This document shows positions 18,457 to 30,013 of a DNA stretch of 64,000 nt, in pieces (the stretch's first letter is position 1; each line of letters begins with the position of its first letter). This DNA is from Sinorhizobium sp. 8-89 (GTDB taxonomy: Bacteria > Pseudomonadota > Alphaproteobacteria > Rhizobiales > Rhizobiaceae), in assembly GCF_030124325.1 (NCBI RefSeq), contig NZ_JASKLR010000001.1, positions 770,200 to 834,199 on the forward strand, written 5' to 3'. Below the pieces are notes generated by a model. It worked only from the letters and a program-made list of their open reading frames with translations. It was not told where the DNA came from and did not search any database. The position numbers and the translations under genes were made by a program.

Positions 18457-20124
18457 ATGGCGCAGGAAGAAGAACTGGTGTTCTTGCCGCTCGGCGGCGT
18501 CGGCGAAATCGGCATGAACCTCGGCCTTTATGGCTACGGTCGGCCGGGCAACCGCCAGTGGATCATGGTTGACTGCGGCGTGACCTTTCCGGGCCCGGAA
18601 CTGCCCGGCGTCGAGCTCGTCTTGCCGGATATCGCCTTCCTCGCGGAGGAGCGCCGCAATCTGAAGGCGATCATCATCACGCATGCGCACGAGGACCACT
18701 ATGGTGCCTTGAACGATCTTTGGCCCGGCCTGAACGTGCCGGTCTATGCCTCGCCCTTCACCGCCGGCATGCTTGAGGCGAAGCGCGATTTCGAAAAGAG
18801 CCGCGGCGAAATTCCGATCACGATCTTCAAGCAGGGTGACCGGATCAATGTCGGCCCCTTCAGCATCGAGGCGGTCGGCGTCAATCATTCGATCCCGGAA
18901 CCGATGTCGCTCGTCATCCGCACGCCGCTTGGCACAGTCGTACACACGGGCGACTGGAAGATCGATCTCGAGCCGTCGCTCGGCCCAATCACGGATGAGG
19001 CGCGCTTCCGCCAGGTTGGCGAAGAAGGCGTGCTGGCGCTCGTCTGCGACTCCACCAACGCACTTCGCGATGGGGTTTCGCCTTCCGAACAGCAGGTTTC
19101 CGAAAGTCTGGCGAAGATCATCACCAACGCTGAAGGTCGTGTCGGCATCACCACGTTCTCCTCGAACGTCGGCCGCATTCGCTCCGTCGCGGAAGCGGCT
19201 GAGGCAGCGGGCAGGGAGGTCCTGCTGCTAGGCAGTTCGATGAAACGGGTCGTGGACGTAGCGAAGGACCTGGGCCTTATGGAAGGGCTGAAGCCGTTCC
19301 TGGCGGAGGACGAGTTCGGTTACATTCCTCGCGATAAGGTCGTCGTGATCCTGACCGGCAGCCAGGGCGAGCCCCGGGCAGCGCTTGCCAAGATTGCCCG
19401 GGACGAGATGCGCAATGTGGCGTTTTCTGCCGGCGACACGATCGTCTTCTCGTCGCGAACGATCCCCGGCAACGAGAAGGCCATCAACGATATCAAGAAC
19501 GGTTTGATCGAACAGGGCATTCACATCATCACCGACAGTGAGGCGCTGGTGCATGTTTCGGGTCACCCGCGGCGCAACGAACTGCAGCAGATGTACCAGT
19601 GGGTCAAGCCGCAGATCGTCGTGCCGGTCCACGGCGAGGCAGCCCACCTGACGGCGCATGCCGAACTGGCGCTGCATTCCGGGGTCGCCAGTGTACCGCG
19701 GCTGCGCAATGGCCAAGTCTTGCGCCTGGCTCCGGGCCCGGCGGAAGTGATCGACGAGGCGCCACACGGCCGCATCTACAAGGATGGAATCCTGATCGGC
19801 GATTTCGACGAGATGGGCATCGGCGAGCGGCGCAAGCTTTCCTTCGCCGGCCACGTCTCCGTCAATGTCGTGCTCGACAACCGCTATGATTTCCTCGGTG
19901 ATCCCGTTGTCGTGCCGATCGGACTTCCGGAGTTCGATGATGAGGGCGAGGACATGAATGACACGCTCTATGACGCGGTGCTGGGGGCAGTGGAAAGCAT
20001 TCCTCGGGCAAAGCGGAAGGACTTGGCCATGTTGCAGGAAGCGGTTCGCCGCGCCGTGCGCAGCACCGCCAATCAGGTCTGGGGCAAGAAGCCGGTGGTC
20101 ACGGTCTTTGTCACCAAAGTCTGA
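18457..20124 (+). CDS. rnj: Ribonuclease J
   Basis: RNase J is a metallo-beta-lactamase/beta-CASP ribonuclease with endo- and 5'-exonuclease activity, used for rRNA maturation and mRNA turnover in rhizobia. The zinc motif HAHEDH is at residues 76-81, and the beta-CASP motifs including the late HVSGHPRRNEL and VPVHGEA are present. Length 555 is typical. It starts 25 bases after birA, with a weak upstream ribosome-binding site. Confidence 0.95.
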   Translation: MAQEEELVFLPLGGVGEIGMNLGLYGYGRPGNRQWIMVDCGVTFPGPELPGVELVLPDIAFLAEERRNLKAIIITHAHEDHYGALNDLWPGLNVPVYASPFTAGMLEAKRDFEKSRGEIPITIFKQGDRINVGPFSIEAVGVNHSIPEPMSLVIRTPLGTVVHTGDWKIDLEPSLGPITDEARFRQVGEEGVLALVCDSTNALRDGVSPSEQQVSESLAKIITNAEGRVGITTFSSNVGRIRSVAEAAEAAGREVLLLGSSMKRVVDVAKDLGLMEGLKPFLAEDEFGYIPRDKVVVILTGSQGEPRAALAKIARDEMRNVAFSAGDTIVFSSRTIPGNEKAINDIKNGLIEQGIHIITDSEALVHVSGHPRRNELQQMYQWVKPQIVVPVHGEAAHLTAHAELALHSGVASVPRLRNGQVLRLAPGPAEVIDEAPHGRIYKDGILIGDFDEMGIGERRKLSFAGHVSVNVVLDNRYDFLGDPVVVPIGLPEFDDEGEDMNDTLYDAVLGAVESIPRAKRKDLAMLQEAVRRAVRSTANQVWGKKPVVTVFVTKV

Positions 20125-20199
20125 TTTCCTCGCCACCAAGGTACGATGTAAACGGACACGCAGCCATCGGCTTTGGTCTTCGAGCGAAGGGAGCATTCG

Positions 20200-20604
20200 A
20201 TGTTGGGAAGGGTAAACCACGTGGCGATCGCCGTGCCGGATCTGTCTTCGGCCGCTGAAAGCTATCGTTCGACGCTCGGTGCAAACGTCACCGAGCCACA
20301 GGCGCTTCCCGAACACGGTGTCACGGTCGTGTTCGTGACACTCCCGAACACGAAGGTGGAACTGCTGGAACCGCTGGGCGAGGCATCTCCGATTGCCGCT
20401 TTCCTTGCGAAGAACCCGGCGGGCGGCATGCACCACATTTGTTATGAGGTAACGGATATCATCGCGGCGCGCGACCGGTTGAAGCAGGCCGGCGCGCGGG
20501 TGCTCGGCGATGGAACGCCGAAAATCGGCGCCCATGGCAAACCGGTCCTGTTCCTCCATCCCAAGGATTTTCAGGGTACTCTGATAGAGCTGGAACAGGT
20601 GTGA
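20200..20604 (+). CDS. mce: Methylmalonyl-CoA epimerase
   Basis: This enzyme interconverts the (R) and (S) forms of methylmalonyl-CoA in propionate metabolism. It is a 134-residue vicinal-oxygen-chelate (glyoxalase-fold) protein with N-terminal MLGRVNHVAIAVPDL, putative metal ligands His7 and the second His in GGMHHICYEV, and a C-terminal glutamate in GTLIELEQV. The ATG at 20200 follows AAGGGAG at the right distance and was preferred to an upstream in-frame start. Confidence 0.93.
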   Translation: MLGRVNHVAIAVPDLSSAAESYRSTLGANVTEPQALPEHGVTVVFVTLPNTKVELLEPLGEASPIAAFLAKNPAGGMHHICYEVTDIIAARDRLKQAGARVLGDGTPKIGAHGKPVLFLHPKDFQGTLIELEQV

Positions 20605-20735
20605 CAGTCGGGCGCGGCCCACTTATTTGCCGGCTGGGCTGAGGGACGCTATAAGGCGGACGCGATAGCCTTGGCGGCAGTTCCGGCGGAAACGCCGGCG
20701 CTCGGCCTGTCCAGCGATTTGAATTGAGACCCGCA

Positions 20736-21005
20736 ATGTCCGCTTTTTCGACCCTTGCCATCTACTTCATCATTTGGTGGCTGACGCTGTTTGCCGTTCT
20801 GCCGCTGGGAGTCCGGACGCAGGCCGAGGAAAACGATATCGTGCCCGGCAGTGTCGAAAGCGCTCCGGCGCGGTTTCGTGCACTCCGTGTCGTTTTGCTG
20901 ACCACTGTCATCGCTGCGGCCATTCACCTCGGTTGGTACGTCGTTTCTGTCAAACTCGGATACGGGATCGATTCCATCCCGCGGTTCGCGCCGGAATTTT
21001 ACTGA
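20736..21005 (+). CDS. DUF1467 family small membrane protein
   Basis: An 89-residue protein with two predicted membrane helices (about 4-25 and 51-72). The N-terminal pattern IYFIIWWLTLFAVLPLGVRTQ is typical of the DUF1467 family found after mce in many rhizobia. Function is unknown. I chose the ATG at 20736 over the in-frame TTG at 20724, since it gives the family N-terminus. Confidence 0.88.
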   Translation: MSAFSTLAIYFIIWWLTLFAVLPLGVRTQAEENDIVPGSVESAPARFRALRVVLLTTVIAAAIHLGWYVVSVKLGYGIDSIPRFAPEFY

Positions 21006-21110
21006 ACGGTCGCCGGCCTGCCGAGTTCATGCCAAAAACATGCCAAGGTCAGAAGCCCACAGCCGTGTCGCCCATTCTGCCACGACATCTCGTGACGGCT
21101 CTACAGGCCC

Positions 21111-21192
21111 GCGCGTCTCATCAGACGCGCCAAAAGGAGCGTGTAGCACTTTGAATTGCTGCATGTTTTTATCTTAATCGATTAACATACAG
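21111..21192 (+). repeat. Rhizobial palindromic intergenic repeat, copy 1
   Basis: It begins with a GCGCGTCT/AGACGCGC hairpin and continues with GTGTAGCACTTTGAATTG, then a second imperfect hairpin CTGCATGTT...AACATACAG. The core CTTTGAATTxCTGCATG recurs at about 26361-26379, and in a weaker form at 61190-61204. It lies just after the DUF1467 gene. Confidence 0.7.
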
Positions 21193-21334
21193 TGGGATTC
21201 GAGGAAACTTGCAGCAGGAGGTGCGGGTAGCATTCCTGCCAGCCCTCGGTGCCGACGGGGAATTCGCGGGCTTGACAACCGAAGAATTGACATTTTTTAA
21301 AAAGTGCTTCGGTTCTGGGTTATCGTGAAAAAGC

Positions 21335-21366
21335 AAAAAAAAACAAGGCGTAAAGCCTTGTTTTTA
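21335..21366. terminator. Bidirectional rho-independent terminator
   Basis: AAACAAGGC (21341-21349), loop GTAAA, GCCTTGTTT (21355-21363). On the minus strand the stem is followed by nine T residues and ends the αr9-type RNA; on the plus strand it is followed by TTTTT and could stop readthrough from the mce/DUF1467 genes. Confidence 0.85.
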
Positions 21367-21484
21367 AGTTTCGCGTGATCTTTAAGCCGTTTCCGGCGGC
21401 AGCGAACGAGCGCGCCTAAGATCTTATCCTCCCAAGACTTGACCGCGAATTTCGGCAAGAATTTGGTCTTCTTGCCTGTTTTGT
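21335..21484 (-). ncRNA. αr9-type (Smr9C-like) trans-acting small RNA
   Basis: Read on the minus strand, a promoter-like pair ATGACA (21514-21519) and TAATTT (21491-21496) with a 17-base spacer would start a transcript near 21484. It begins with a perfect hairpin GGCAAGAA-GACCAAA-TTCTTGCC, then a larger fold closed by GATCTT and AAAGATC with an inner GCCG-CCGGAAA-CGGC. It ends in AAACAAGGC/GCCTTGTTT followed by nine T residues. The length of about 150 bases and the position beside proS match what I recall of the Sinorhizobium meliloti αr9 family member Smr9C; the name rests on memory, the structure is read directly. Confidence 0.78.
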
Positions 21485-21563
21485 GAGCCGAAATTAGCTC
21501 AAACATTGGGCGCTGTCATCTGCTTTTTTTGCATTTTTGCTACAGTCTGACAAAATTTTCCCG

Positions 21564-21593
21564 TTGACAGGAGCCGTCATTGTCCTGTTACTA
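21564..21593 (+). promoter_or_regulatory. Possible proS promoter
   Basis: TTGACA at 21564-21569 with a weak -10-like TTACTA at 21588-21593 (18-base spacer). An ACAGGA/TCCTGT inverted repeat overlaps the spacer. The -10 is poor, so this is tentative. Confidence 0.3.
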
Positions 21594-21879
21594 CCGTGCT
21601 CTTTTGACGCAGGCGAGCTCGGCGCATTTCCTGGCAAATCCCATCTGTTATGTGGCTTTCTTCCCGCCGCGGCAGGGTTTTCTTCCGCTCGCGAAGCGGT
21701 TATGAACGCTGAGCTCGAATGCTTTCCACACCGGCGGTGCCGGAGGAGAAATTCAAGAGTACGATCGCAGTAAGGCAAAGCCGCTTCTCCCAGCTTGCAG
21801 GTGAACGGCGGCCGAAGCACAACGTCATTTCGCCCGAATCCGCCGATAGTGCGAAGTCCACCAAGTTCTGGAACCCGTC

Positions 21880-23208
21880 ATGCGCCTGTCCCGCTATTTC
21901 ATGCCCATCTTGAAGGAAAATCCGAAGGAAGCGGAAATCGTTTCCCACCGCCTGATGCTGCGGACGGGCATGATCCGCCAGCAGTCTGCCGGCATCTACA
22001 CCTGGTTGCCGCTCGGCAAGCGCGTGCTCGACAAGGTCAACGCGATCATTCGCGAAGAGCAGAATCGCTCCGGCGCGATCGAGCTGCTGATGCCGACGCT
22101 GCAGTCGGCAGAGTTGTGGCAGGAGAGCGGGCGCTACGATGCCTATGGCAAGGAAATGCTGCGCATCAAGGACCGGCAGGACCGGCCGATGCTCTATGGT
22201 CCGACGAACGAGGAGATGATCACGGACGTGTTCCGCTCCTATGTGAGGTCCTACCGCGACCTGCCGCTGAACCTCTATCATATTCAGCTGAAGTTCCGCG
22301 ACGAGATCCGTCCGCGCTTCGGCACGATGCGTTCGCGCGAGTTCCTGATGAAGGATGCCTATTCCTTCGATCTTAACCGCGAAGGGGCGGAACATGCCTA
22401 TAACAGGATGTTCGCCGCCTATTTGCGTACTTTTGCCCGCATGGGCCTGCGCGCCATTCCGATGCGCGCCGATACCGGCCCCATCGGCGGCAATCTCAGC
22501 CACGAGTTTATCATTCTCGCCGACACCGGTGAGTCCGAAGTGTTCTGCCACAAGGACTTCCTCGGTTTCGATATTCCGGGTGAGGATACCAATTTCGATG
22601 ACGTCGCCGGCCTGAAGACGATCTTCGAAAAGTGGACATCGCGCTATGCGGCGACGTCGGAAATGCATGACGAGCCGGCTTTCAACGCGATCCCCGAGGG
22701 GGAGCGTCTTTCCGCGCGCGGCATCGAGGTTGGCCACATCTTCTATTTCGGTACAAAATACTCCGAAGCGATGGGCGCGAAGGTGCTTGGGCCGGACGGC
22801 AAGGAGCACGTCGTGCATATGGGCTCCTACGGCATCGGTCCGACGCGTCTCGTGCCGGCGATCATCGAAGCGTCGCACGACGAAAACGGCATCATCTGGC
22901 CGAAGTCGGTCGCCCCGTTCGATGTGGTGGTGATCAACATGAAAGCGGGTGATGCCGCTTGCGATGCAGCCTGCGGCACGCTCTACTCGGATCTCGGCAA
23001 GGCTCGATTCGACGTGCTTCTGGACGATACCGATGATCGCGCCGGCGCGAAATTCGCGACCGCCGATCTCATTGGCGTTCCGGTTCAGATCATCGTCGGC
23101 CCGCGTTCGGTCGCGAATGGCGAGATCGAGGTCAAGGACCGCAAGACCGGCGAACGCGAGACGATGACGATCGAAGCCGCGATCAACAAGCTGGTTGCGA
23201 CCAGATAG
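21880..23208 (+). CDS. proS: Proline--tRNA ligase, alphaproteobacterial short type
   Basis: This enzyme charges tRNA-Pro with proline. It is a class II aminoacyl-tRNA synthetase with motif 2 in [20 protein letters not shown] (about 140-159) and motif 3 in [15 protein letters not shown] (about 317-331), followed by the anticodon-binding domain. At 442 residues it lacks the roughly 180-residue INS editing insertion of the E. coli enzyme, as expected for alphaproteobacteria; editing must come from elsewhere. The ATG at 21880 gives the family N-terminus [15 protein letters not shown]. Confidence 0.96.
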   Translation: MRLSRYFMPILKENPKEAEIVSHRLMLRTGMIRQQSAGIYTWLPLGKRVLDKVNAIIREEQNRSGAIELLMPTLQSAELWQESGRYDAYGKEMLRIKDRQDRPMLYGPTNEEMITDVFRSYVRSYRDLPLNLYHIQLKFRDEIRPRFGTMRSREFLMKDAYSFDLNREGAEHAYNRMFAAYLRTFARMGLRAIPMRADTGPIGGNLSHEFIILADTGESEVFCHKDFLGFDIPGEDTNFDDVAGLKTIFEKWTSRYAATSEMHDEPAFNAIPEGERLSARGIEVGHIFYFGTKYSEAMGAKVLGPDGKEHVVHMGSYGIGPTRLVPAIIEASHDENGIIWPKSVAPFDVVVINMKAGDAACDAACGTLYSDLGKARFDVLLDDTDDRAGAKFATADLIGVPVQIIVGPRSVANGEIEVKDRKTGERETMTIEAAINKLVATR

Positions 23209-23224
23209 AGACGAAGGAAGCGAG

Positions 23225-24535
23225 ATGACCGCGGCGACGGAAGACCAGGTGCAGGCTGCCGCTCCGTCTGGGGCGCCTTCCAGTCGTCCCTTTTCTGCGT
23301 TCGAGCGCATGGTGGCCTGGCGCTATCTGCGCTCGCGACGGAAGGAAGCCTTTATCTCGGTCATCGCCGGCTTTTCCTTCATCGGCATCATGCTGGGCGT
23401 GGGGACGCTGATCATCGTCATGGCGGTGATGAACGGATTCCGCACCGAGCTTATTTCGCGCATCCTCGGCATGAACGGCCATATCATCGTTCAGCCGCTC
23501 GATGGTCCGCTCACCAACTATGCCGATCTCGCCACCAAGTTTTCCGCGGTCCCCGGCGTCACCATGGCGATCCCTATGGTCGAAGGGCAGGTTCTCGCCC
23601 AAGGGCTGGGTGACGCGTCAACAGGAGCCCTCGTGCGAGGTGTCCGTGCCGACGACCTCTCGAAGATGAAATCCATCTCGGACCACATTCAGTCGGGCGA
23701 TCTTGTCGGTTTTGCGTCGGGCAGCGGCGTCGCCATTGGTTCGCGCATGGCCGAACAACTGGGCATCCGTGTCGGTGGCACGATCACGCTGACCTCGCCG
23801 AATGGTGATGTGACGCCCATGGGCATGAATCCGCGCGTCAAGGCCTATACGGTCTCGGCGATCTTCGAGATCGGAATGTCGGAATACGACGCAACGATCG
23901 TCTTCATGCCGCTTGAGGAGGCGCAGCTTTATTTCAATGCGGAAGGTCTCGTCCAATCGATCGAGATTTTCGCCGAGCATCCGGACGCCGTGGACGCCTT
24001 GCGCAAGCCCCTTGAAGACGCGGCCGGCCGGCAAATCTTCATCAGCGACTGGCGCGACCGCAACAAGACCTTCTTCTCCGCGCTCGAGGTCGAGCGGAAC
24101 GTCATGTTCATGATCCTGACGCTGATCGTGCTGGTGGCGGCCCTGAACATTATTTCCGGCCTCATCATGCTGGTGAAGGACAAGGGCAGCGACATCGCGA
24201 TTCTCAGAACGATGGGTGCGACATCCGGGTCGGTGATGCGCATCTTCTTCATGACCGGGGCTGCCATCGGCGTCGCCGGCACCATCGCCGGGGTGCTCCT
24301 TGGCGTCGTTGTCTGTCTCAATATCGAGTCGATCCGTCAGTTCTTCTCCTGGATTTCGGGAACGACGCTCTTCAATCCGGAACTTTATTTCCTGAGCCAG
24401 CTTCCCGCGGATATGAATGCCGACGAGACCGTCGCCGTCGTCATCATGGCGATTGCCCTTTCCTTCCTTGCCACGATCTTTCCAGCCTGGCGCGCCTCGC
24501 GCCTCGATCCGGTGCAGGCCCTGCGATACGAATAA
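23225..24535 (+). CDS. lolC: Lipoprotein-releasing ABC transporter permease LolC/LolE type
   Basis: This is the inner-membrane subunit of the Lol transporter, which extracts lipoproteins for delivery to the outer membrane. The 436-residue protein has one N-terminal helix (about 45-65), a large periplasmic domain, and three C-terminal helices carrying the FtsX domain. The conserved N-terminal block [24 protein letters not shown] is present. Alphaproteobacteria usually have a single LolC/E-like (LolF) permease, so lolF would be an equally good label. The ATG at 23225 follows GAAGGAAG. Confidence 0.94.
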   Translation: MTAATEDQVQAAAPSGAPSSRPFSAFERMVAWRYLRSRRKEAFISVIAGFSFIGIMLGVGTLIIVMAVMNGFRTELISRILGMNGHIIVQPLDGPLTNYADLATKFSAVPGVTMAIPMVEGQVLAQGLGDASTGALVRGVRADDLSKMKSISDHIQSGDLVGFASGSGVAIGSRMAEQLGIRVGGTITLTSPNGDVTPMGMNPRVKAYTVSAIFEIGMSEYDATIVFMPLEEAQLYFNAEGLVQSIEIFAEHPDAVDALRKPLEDAAGRQIFISDWRDRNKTFFSALEVERNVMFMILTLIVLVAALNIISGLIMLVKDKGSDIAILRTMGATSGSVMRIFFMTGAAIGVAGTIAGVLLGVVVCLNIESIRQFFSWISGTTLFNPELYFLSQLPADMNADETVAVVIMAIALSFLATIFPAWRASRLDPVQALRYE

Positions 24536-24552
24536 CAAGGACAATAACGCAA

Positions 24553-25239
24553 ATGAATGCGCGTGTGGCACTGCAGCTCTCCGGCATCGAGCGGCACTAT
24601 GGCGAGGGCGACACCTACCTCCCGATTCTCAAGGGCGTCGATCTCACGCTGCGGGCTGGCGAGACGGTCGCGCTCGTGGCACCCTCCGGAACCGGAAAAT
24701 CGACGCTCCTGCATATAGCCGGCCTGCTTGAGCACCCGGATGCGGGTGAAGTCGTCGTGAGCGGGTTGGCCTGTAACGGGCTCAGCGATGACCGGCGCAC
24801 AGCGATCCGCCGCAAGGAGATCGGCTTCGTCTACCAGTTCCATCACCTTCTGCCTGAATTTTCGGCGCTGGAAAACATCATGATGCCGCAACTGATCGCC
24901 GGTCTTTCCAAGGCGGAAGCGGCGGAGAGAGCGACGGCGTTGCTCGATTACATGCGCATCGGGCACCGGGCCAGTCATCGGCCGACCGAACTTTCCGGCG
25001 GCGAGCAGCAGCGTGTCGCGATCGCCCGCGCCATGGCCAATGCGCCGCTCGTTCTCCTGGCCGATGAGCCGACCGGCAATCTCGATCCCGAGACCGCAGG
25101 CTATGTGTTCGAGGCGCTGGAGGCCTTGGCACGACAGTCGGGGCTCGCCGCACTGATCGCGACGCATAACCACGAACTCGCCTCGCTGATGGATCGCCGC
25201 GTAACGATCGAGGATGGCAAGGTCGTCGAACTGAAGTAG
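24553..25239 (+). CDS. lolD: Lipoprotein-releasing ABC transporter ATP-binding protein
   Basis: The ATPase of the Lol lipoprotein exporter. The 228 residues contain Walker [10 protein letters not shown] (43-51), the Q-loop in [13 protein letters not shown], the signature [14 protein letters not shown] and Walker [13 protein letters not shown]. The gene starts 17 bases after lolC and forms an operon with it and proS. Confidence 0.96.
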   Translation: MNARVALQLSGIERHYGEGDTYLPILKGVDLTLRAGETVALVAPSGTGKSTLLHIAGLLEHPDAGEVVVSGLACNGLSDDRRTAIRRKEIGFVYQFHHLLPEFSALENIMMPQLIAGLSKAEAAERATALLDYMRIGHRASHRPTELSGGEQQRVAIARAMANAPLVLLADEPTGNLDPETAGYVFEALEALARQSGLAALIATHNHELASLMDRRVTIEDGKVVELK

Positions 25240-25305
25240 CCATACGGCAATTCAATGCGTTACGGCGACTTTTGCGTGTCCGAGGAGACGCGTAGCGTTG
25301 TCGCG

Positions 25306-25773
25306 TCAGGGAACGATGAGCCCGCCGCGATATTCAAGCTCATAGGCTTCTTCGCCATCGACGAAAATCACTTCGCGGCCGGAAAAGTGATCTGTCGCGC
25401 CGCGGCTGCTATCGACATAGCAACCATAGGCGTGCTGATACTCCATGCCGCCGAGGAAATGGCGCTTCTCGCGATACATCGTCTGCAGCGCGGCCTTGAT
25501 AACCGCGCCGGCTCGTTCAGCATCGATCAGGTCCGGACGAACGATGCGGCCGAAGTAATTCATGGCCCAGCGCGGATTGCCATCATGCCAGACCGCCTCC
25601 TGGCCGGCAAAATCCGTTCCGCCAAAATAGCTGTCGAGATAGCTCCACGCGCCGCGCTGATGTCCGATATCGCGAGAGCCGGGTCTGCAGGCGGGAAGCT
25701 CGGCACCGTTGCCGACATAGGTCTTCGATTTCGCCTCGACGATGAAGTCGGTGAGTTCCTGTATGCTGAACAT
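25306..25773 (-). CDS. DUF5680-type protein, probably SOS-regulated
   Basis: A 155-residue soluble protein starting MFSIQELTDFIVEAKSKTYV. The aromatic-rich pattern with GSRDIGHQRGAWSYLDSYFGG (shown in part) and NPRWAMNYFGRI matches the DUF5680 family, whose biochemical role is unknown to me. The ATG at 25773 was chosen because GGGAGC lies upstream and because the longer frame would run through the regulatory region. A GAAC-N7-GAAC LexA box sits 55-69 bases upstream, so expression is likely derepressed after DNA damage. It converges on lolD with no clear terminator between. Confidence 0.82.
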   Translation of the reverse strand: MFSIQELTDFIVEAKSKTYVGNGAELPACRPGSRDIGHQRGAWSYLDSYFGGTDFAGQEAVWHDGNPRWAMNYFGRIVRPDLIDAERAGAVIKAALQTMYREKRHFLGGMEYQHAYGCYVDSSRGATDHFSGREVIFVDGEEAYELEYRGGLIVP

Positions 25774-25827
25774 GAGCGTGCTCCCAATTCGGCCACAGAG
25801 GATGCCGGAACATTGCCGGCATGTAAA

Positions 25828-25850
25828 GAACAAAACAGGAACATGTGTTC
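25828..25850 (-). promoter_or_regulatory. LexA (SOS) box for the DUF5680 gene
   Basis: On the plus strand GAAC-AAAACAG-GAAC (25828-25842), i.e. GTTC-N7-GTTC on the minus strand, is the direct-repeat LexA site of alphaproteobacteria. A third half-site GTTC at 25847-25850 makes GAAC-N4-GTTC with the second half. The distance to the DUF5680 start codon (55 bases) suits promoter occlusion. Confidence 0.8.
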
Positions 25851-26032
25851 TGAATCGCGTAGCTACGAGTTGCCTGTCTCGGAGTCGACCCTTGAGGGAA
25901 GCCGTGAGTCCTTGATGCGCTTGGTTTGCCTCCCTTGGCCGAATCCGCAGCGGCATAGTCGCGGCGCCACGCTGGCTACGCTGGCGCATTAACCATGAAA
26001 GCTGAATAGCGGGATCTTTTATGCAGCCTTGC

Positions 26033-26056
26033 TTGACTATGGAACAAAAAAGGAAC
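26033..26056 (+). promoter_or_regulatory. LexA (SOS) box and -35 element for the 28-codon gene
   Basis: GAAC-AAAAAAG-GAAC at 26042-26056 is a perfect alphaproteobacterial SOS box. It starts 3 bases after TTGACT (26033-26038, with a preceding C), a good rhizobial -35. Binding of LexA here would cover the promoter of the small gene starting at 26091. Confidence 0.82.
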
Positions 26057-26090
26057 AAAAGAAAAACAATAGCGGAAAAGGAGCCATGTT

Positions 26091-26177
26091 ATGACTGATT
26101 TCGTTCGTGATCTCGCCGCCTTCGCCTCGATGAGCCTCTTCATCGCCAGCATTTCCGTGATTGCGCTCGGGTTGTAA
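26091..26177 (+). CDS. 28-residue single-helix membrane protein, predicted SOS-induced
   Basis: ATG at 26091, TAA at 26175-26177, with a perfect AAGGAG ribosome-binding site at 26078-26083 spaced 7 bases. The peptide has a short charged N-terminus (MTDFVRDL) and one hydrophobic helix from about residue 9 to the end (AAFASMSLFIASISVIALGL). A LexA box lies 35-49 bases upstream. Size, single helix and SOS control recall Caulobacter SidA, a 29-residue inhibitor of division, but I cannot show sequence homology by eye. The alternative is another small SOS or stress membrane peptide. That it is a real gene is well supported by the upstream signals. Confidence 0.75.
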   Translation: MTDFVRDLAAFASMSLFIASISVIALGL

Positions 26178-26318
26178 CCCTCCTGCTTCGGTGTGGTCTC
26201 GCAGGATAGAACCGCGCCGGGTCTGCGCTTCCTCGGATGCAGTGTTGAAAAAGACGGCGGTTCCGGTCGTTGCGCTGGACATGAGGGGCCGGAAACGGGA
26301 TATCCTCTGCTCCTACCT

Positions 26319-26410
26319 AGAGCGCTGCGCGTCTGCCAGACGCGTAAAAGGACGCTGCAGCACTTTGAATTACTGCATGTTTTTGTCCCTGAATCGGCTA
26401 CGATTGAGCA
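26319..26410 (+). repeat. Rhizobial palindromic intergenic repeat, copy 2
   Basis: The core GCGCGTCTGCCAGACGCG, then GGACGCTGCAGCACTTTG and AATTACTGCATGTTTTTG, match copy 1 at 21111-21192 with few changes. It lies in the gap before dnaE and ends about 30 bases upstream of its start, so it is probably in the dnaE leader. Confidence 0.7.
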
Positions 26411-26441
26411 AACAGGCGGTAGCGCGAATCGGAGTACGACG

Positions 26442-29936
<3,495 letters not shown>

Positions 29937-30013
29937 AAGTGTTTCCAGGAACGTGTGTGGCTGTTGTCCGGTTGGAATTGCATAATTCCCAGAGGCTTAG
30001 AGGCGGACAGTCG

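Larger units (their letters stand above)
21006..21879. other. Long intergenic region between the DUF1467 gene and proS
   Basis: These 874 bases have lower GC than the surroundings in their middle part. They contain a palindromic repeat (21111-21192), a bidirectional hairpin terminator (21341-21363) and a minus-strand small RNA (about 21335-21484), each listed separately. A TTGACA at 21564-21569 may belong to the proS promoter. The 69-codon minus-strand open frame across the sRNA is not considered a gene. Confidence 0.7.
25774..26090. other. Divergent control region with two LexA boxes
   Basis: This 317-base region separates the minus-strand DUF5680 gene from the plus-strand 28-codon gene. 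It contains one SOS box near each gene (25828-25842 and 26042-26056) and a CTTGAC -35 element at 26032-26037. The middle holds no recognisable gene. Confidence 0.75.

Noticed and set aside
21297-21506. A 69-codon minus-strand open frame.
   Set aside because: It runs through the hairpins and terminator of the αr9-type sRNA, and its end is encoded by the poly-T region, so it is not a plausible protein.
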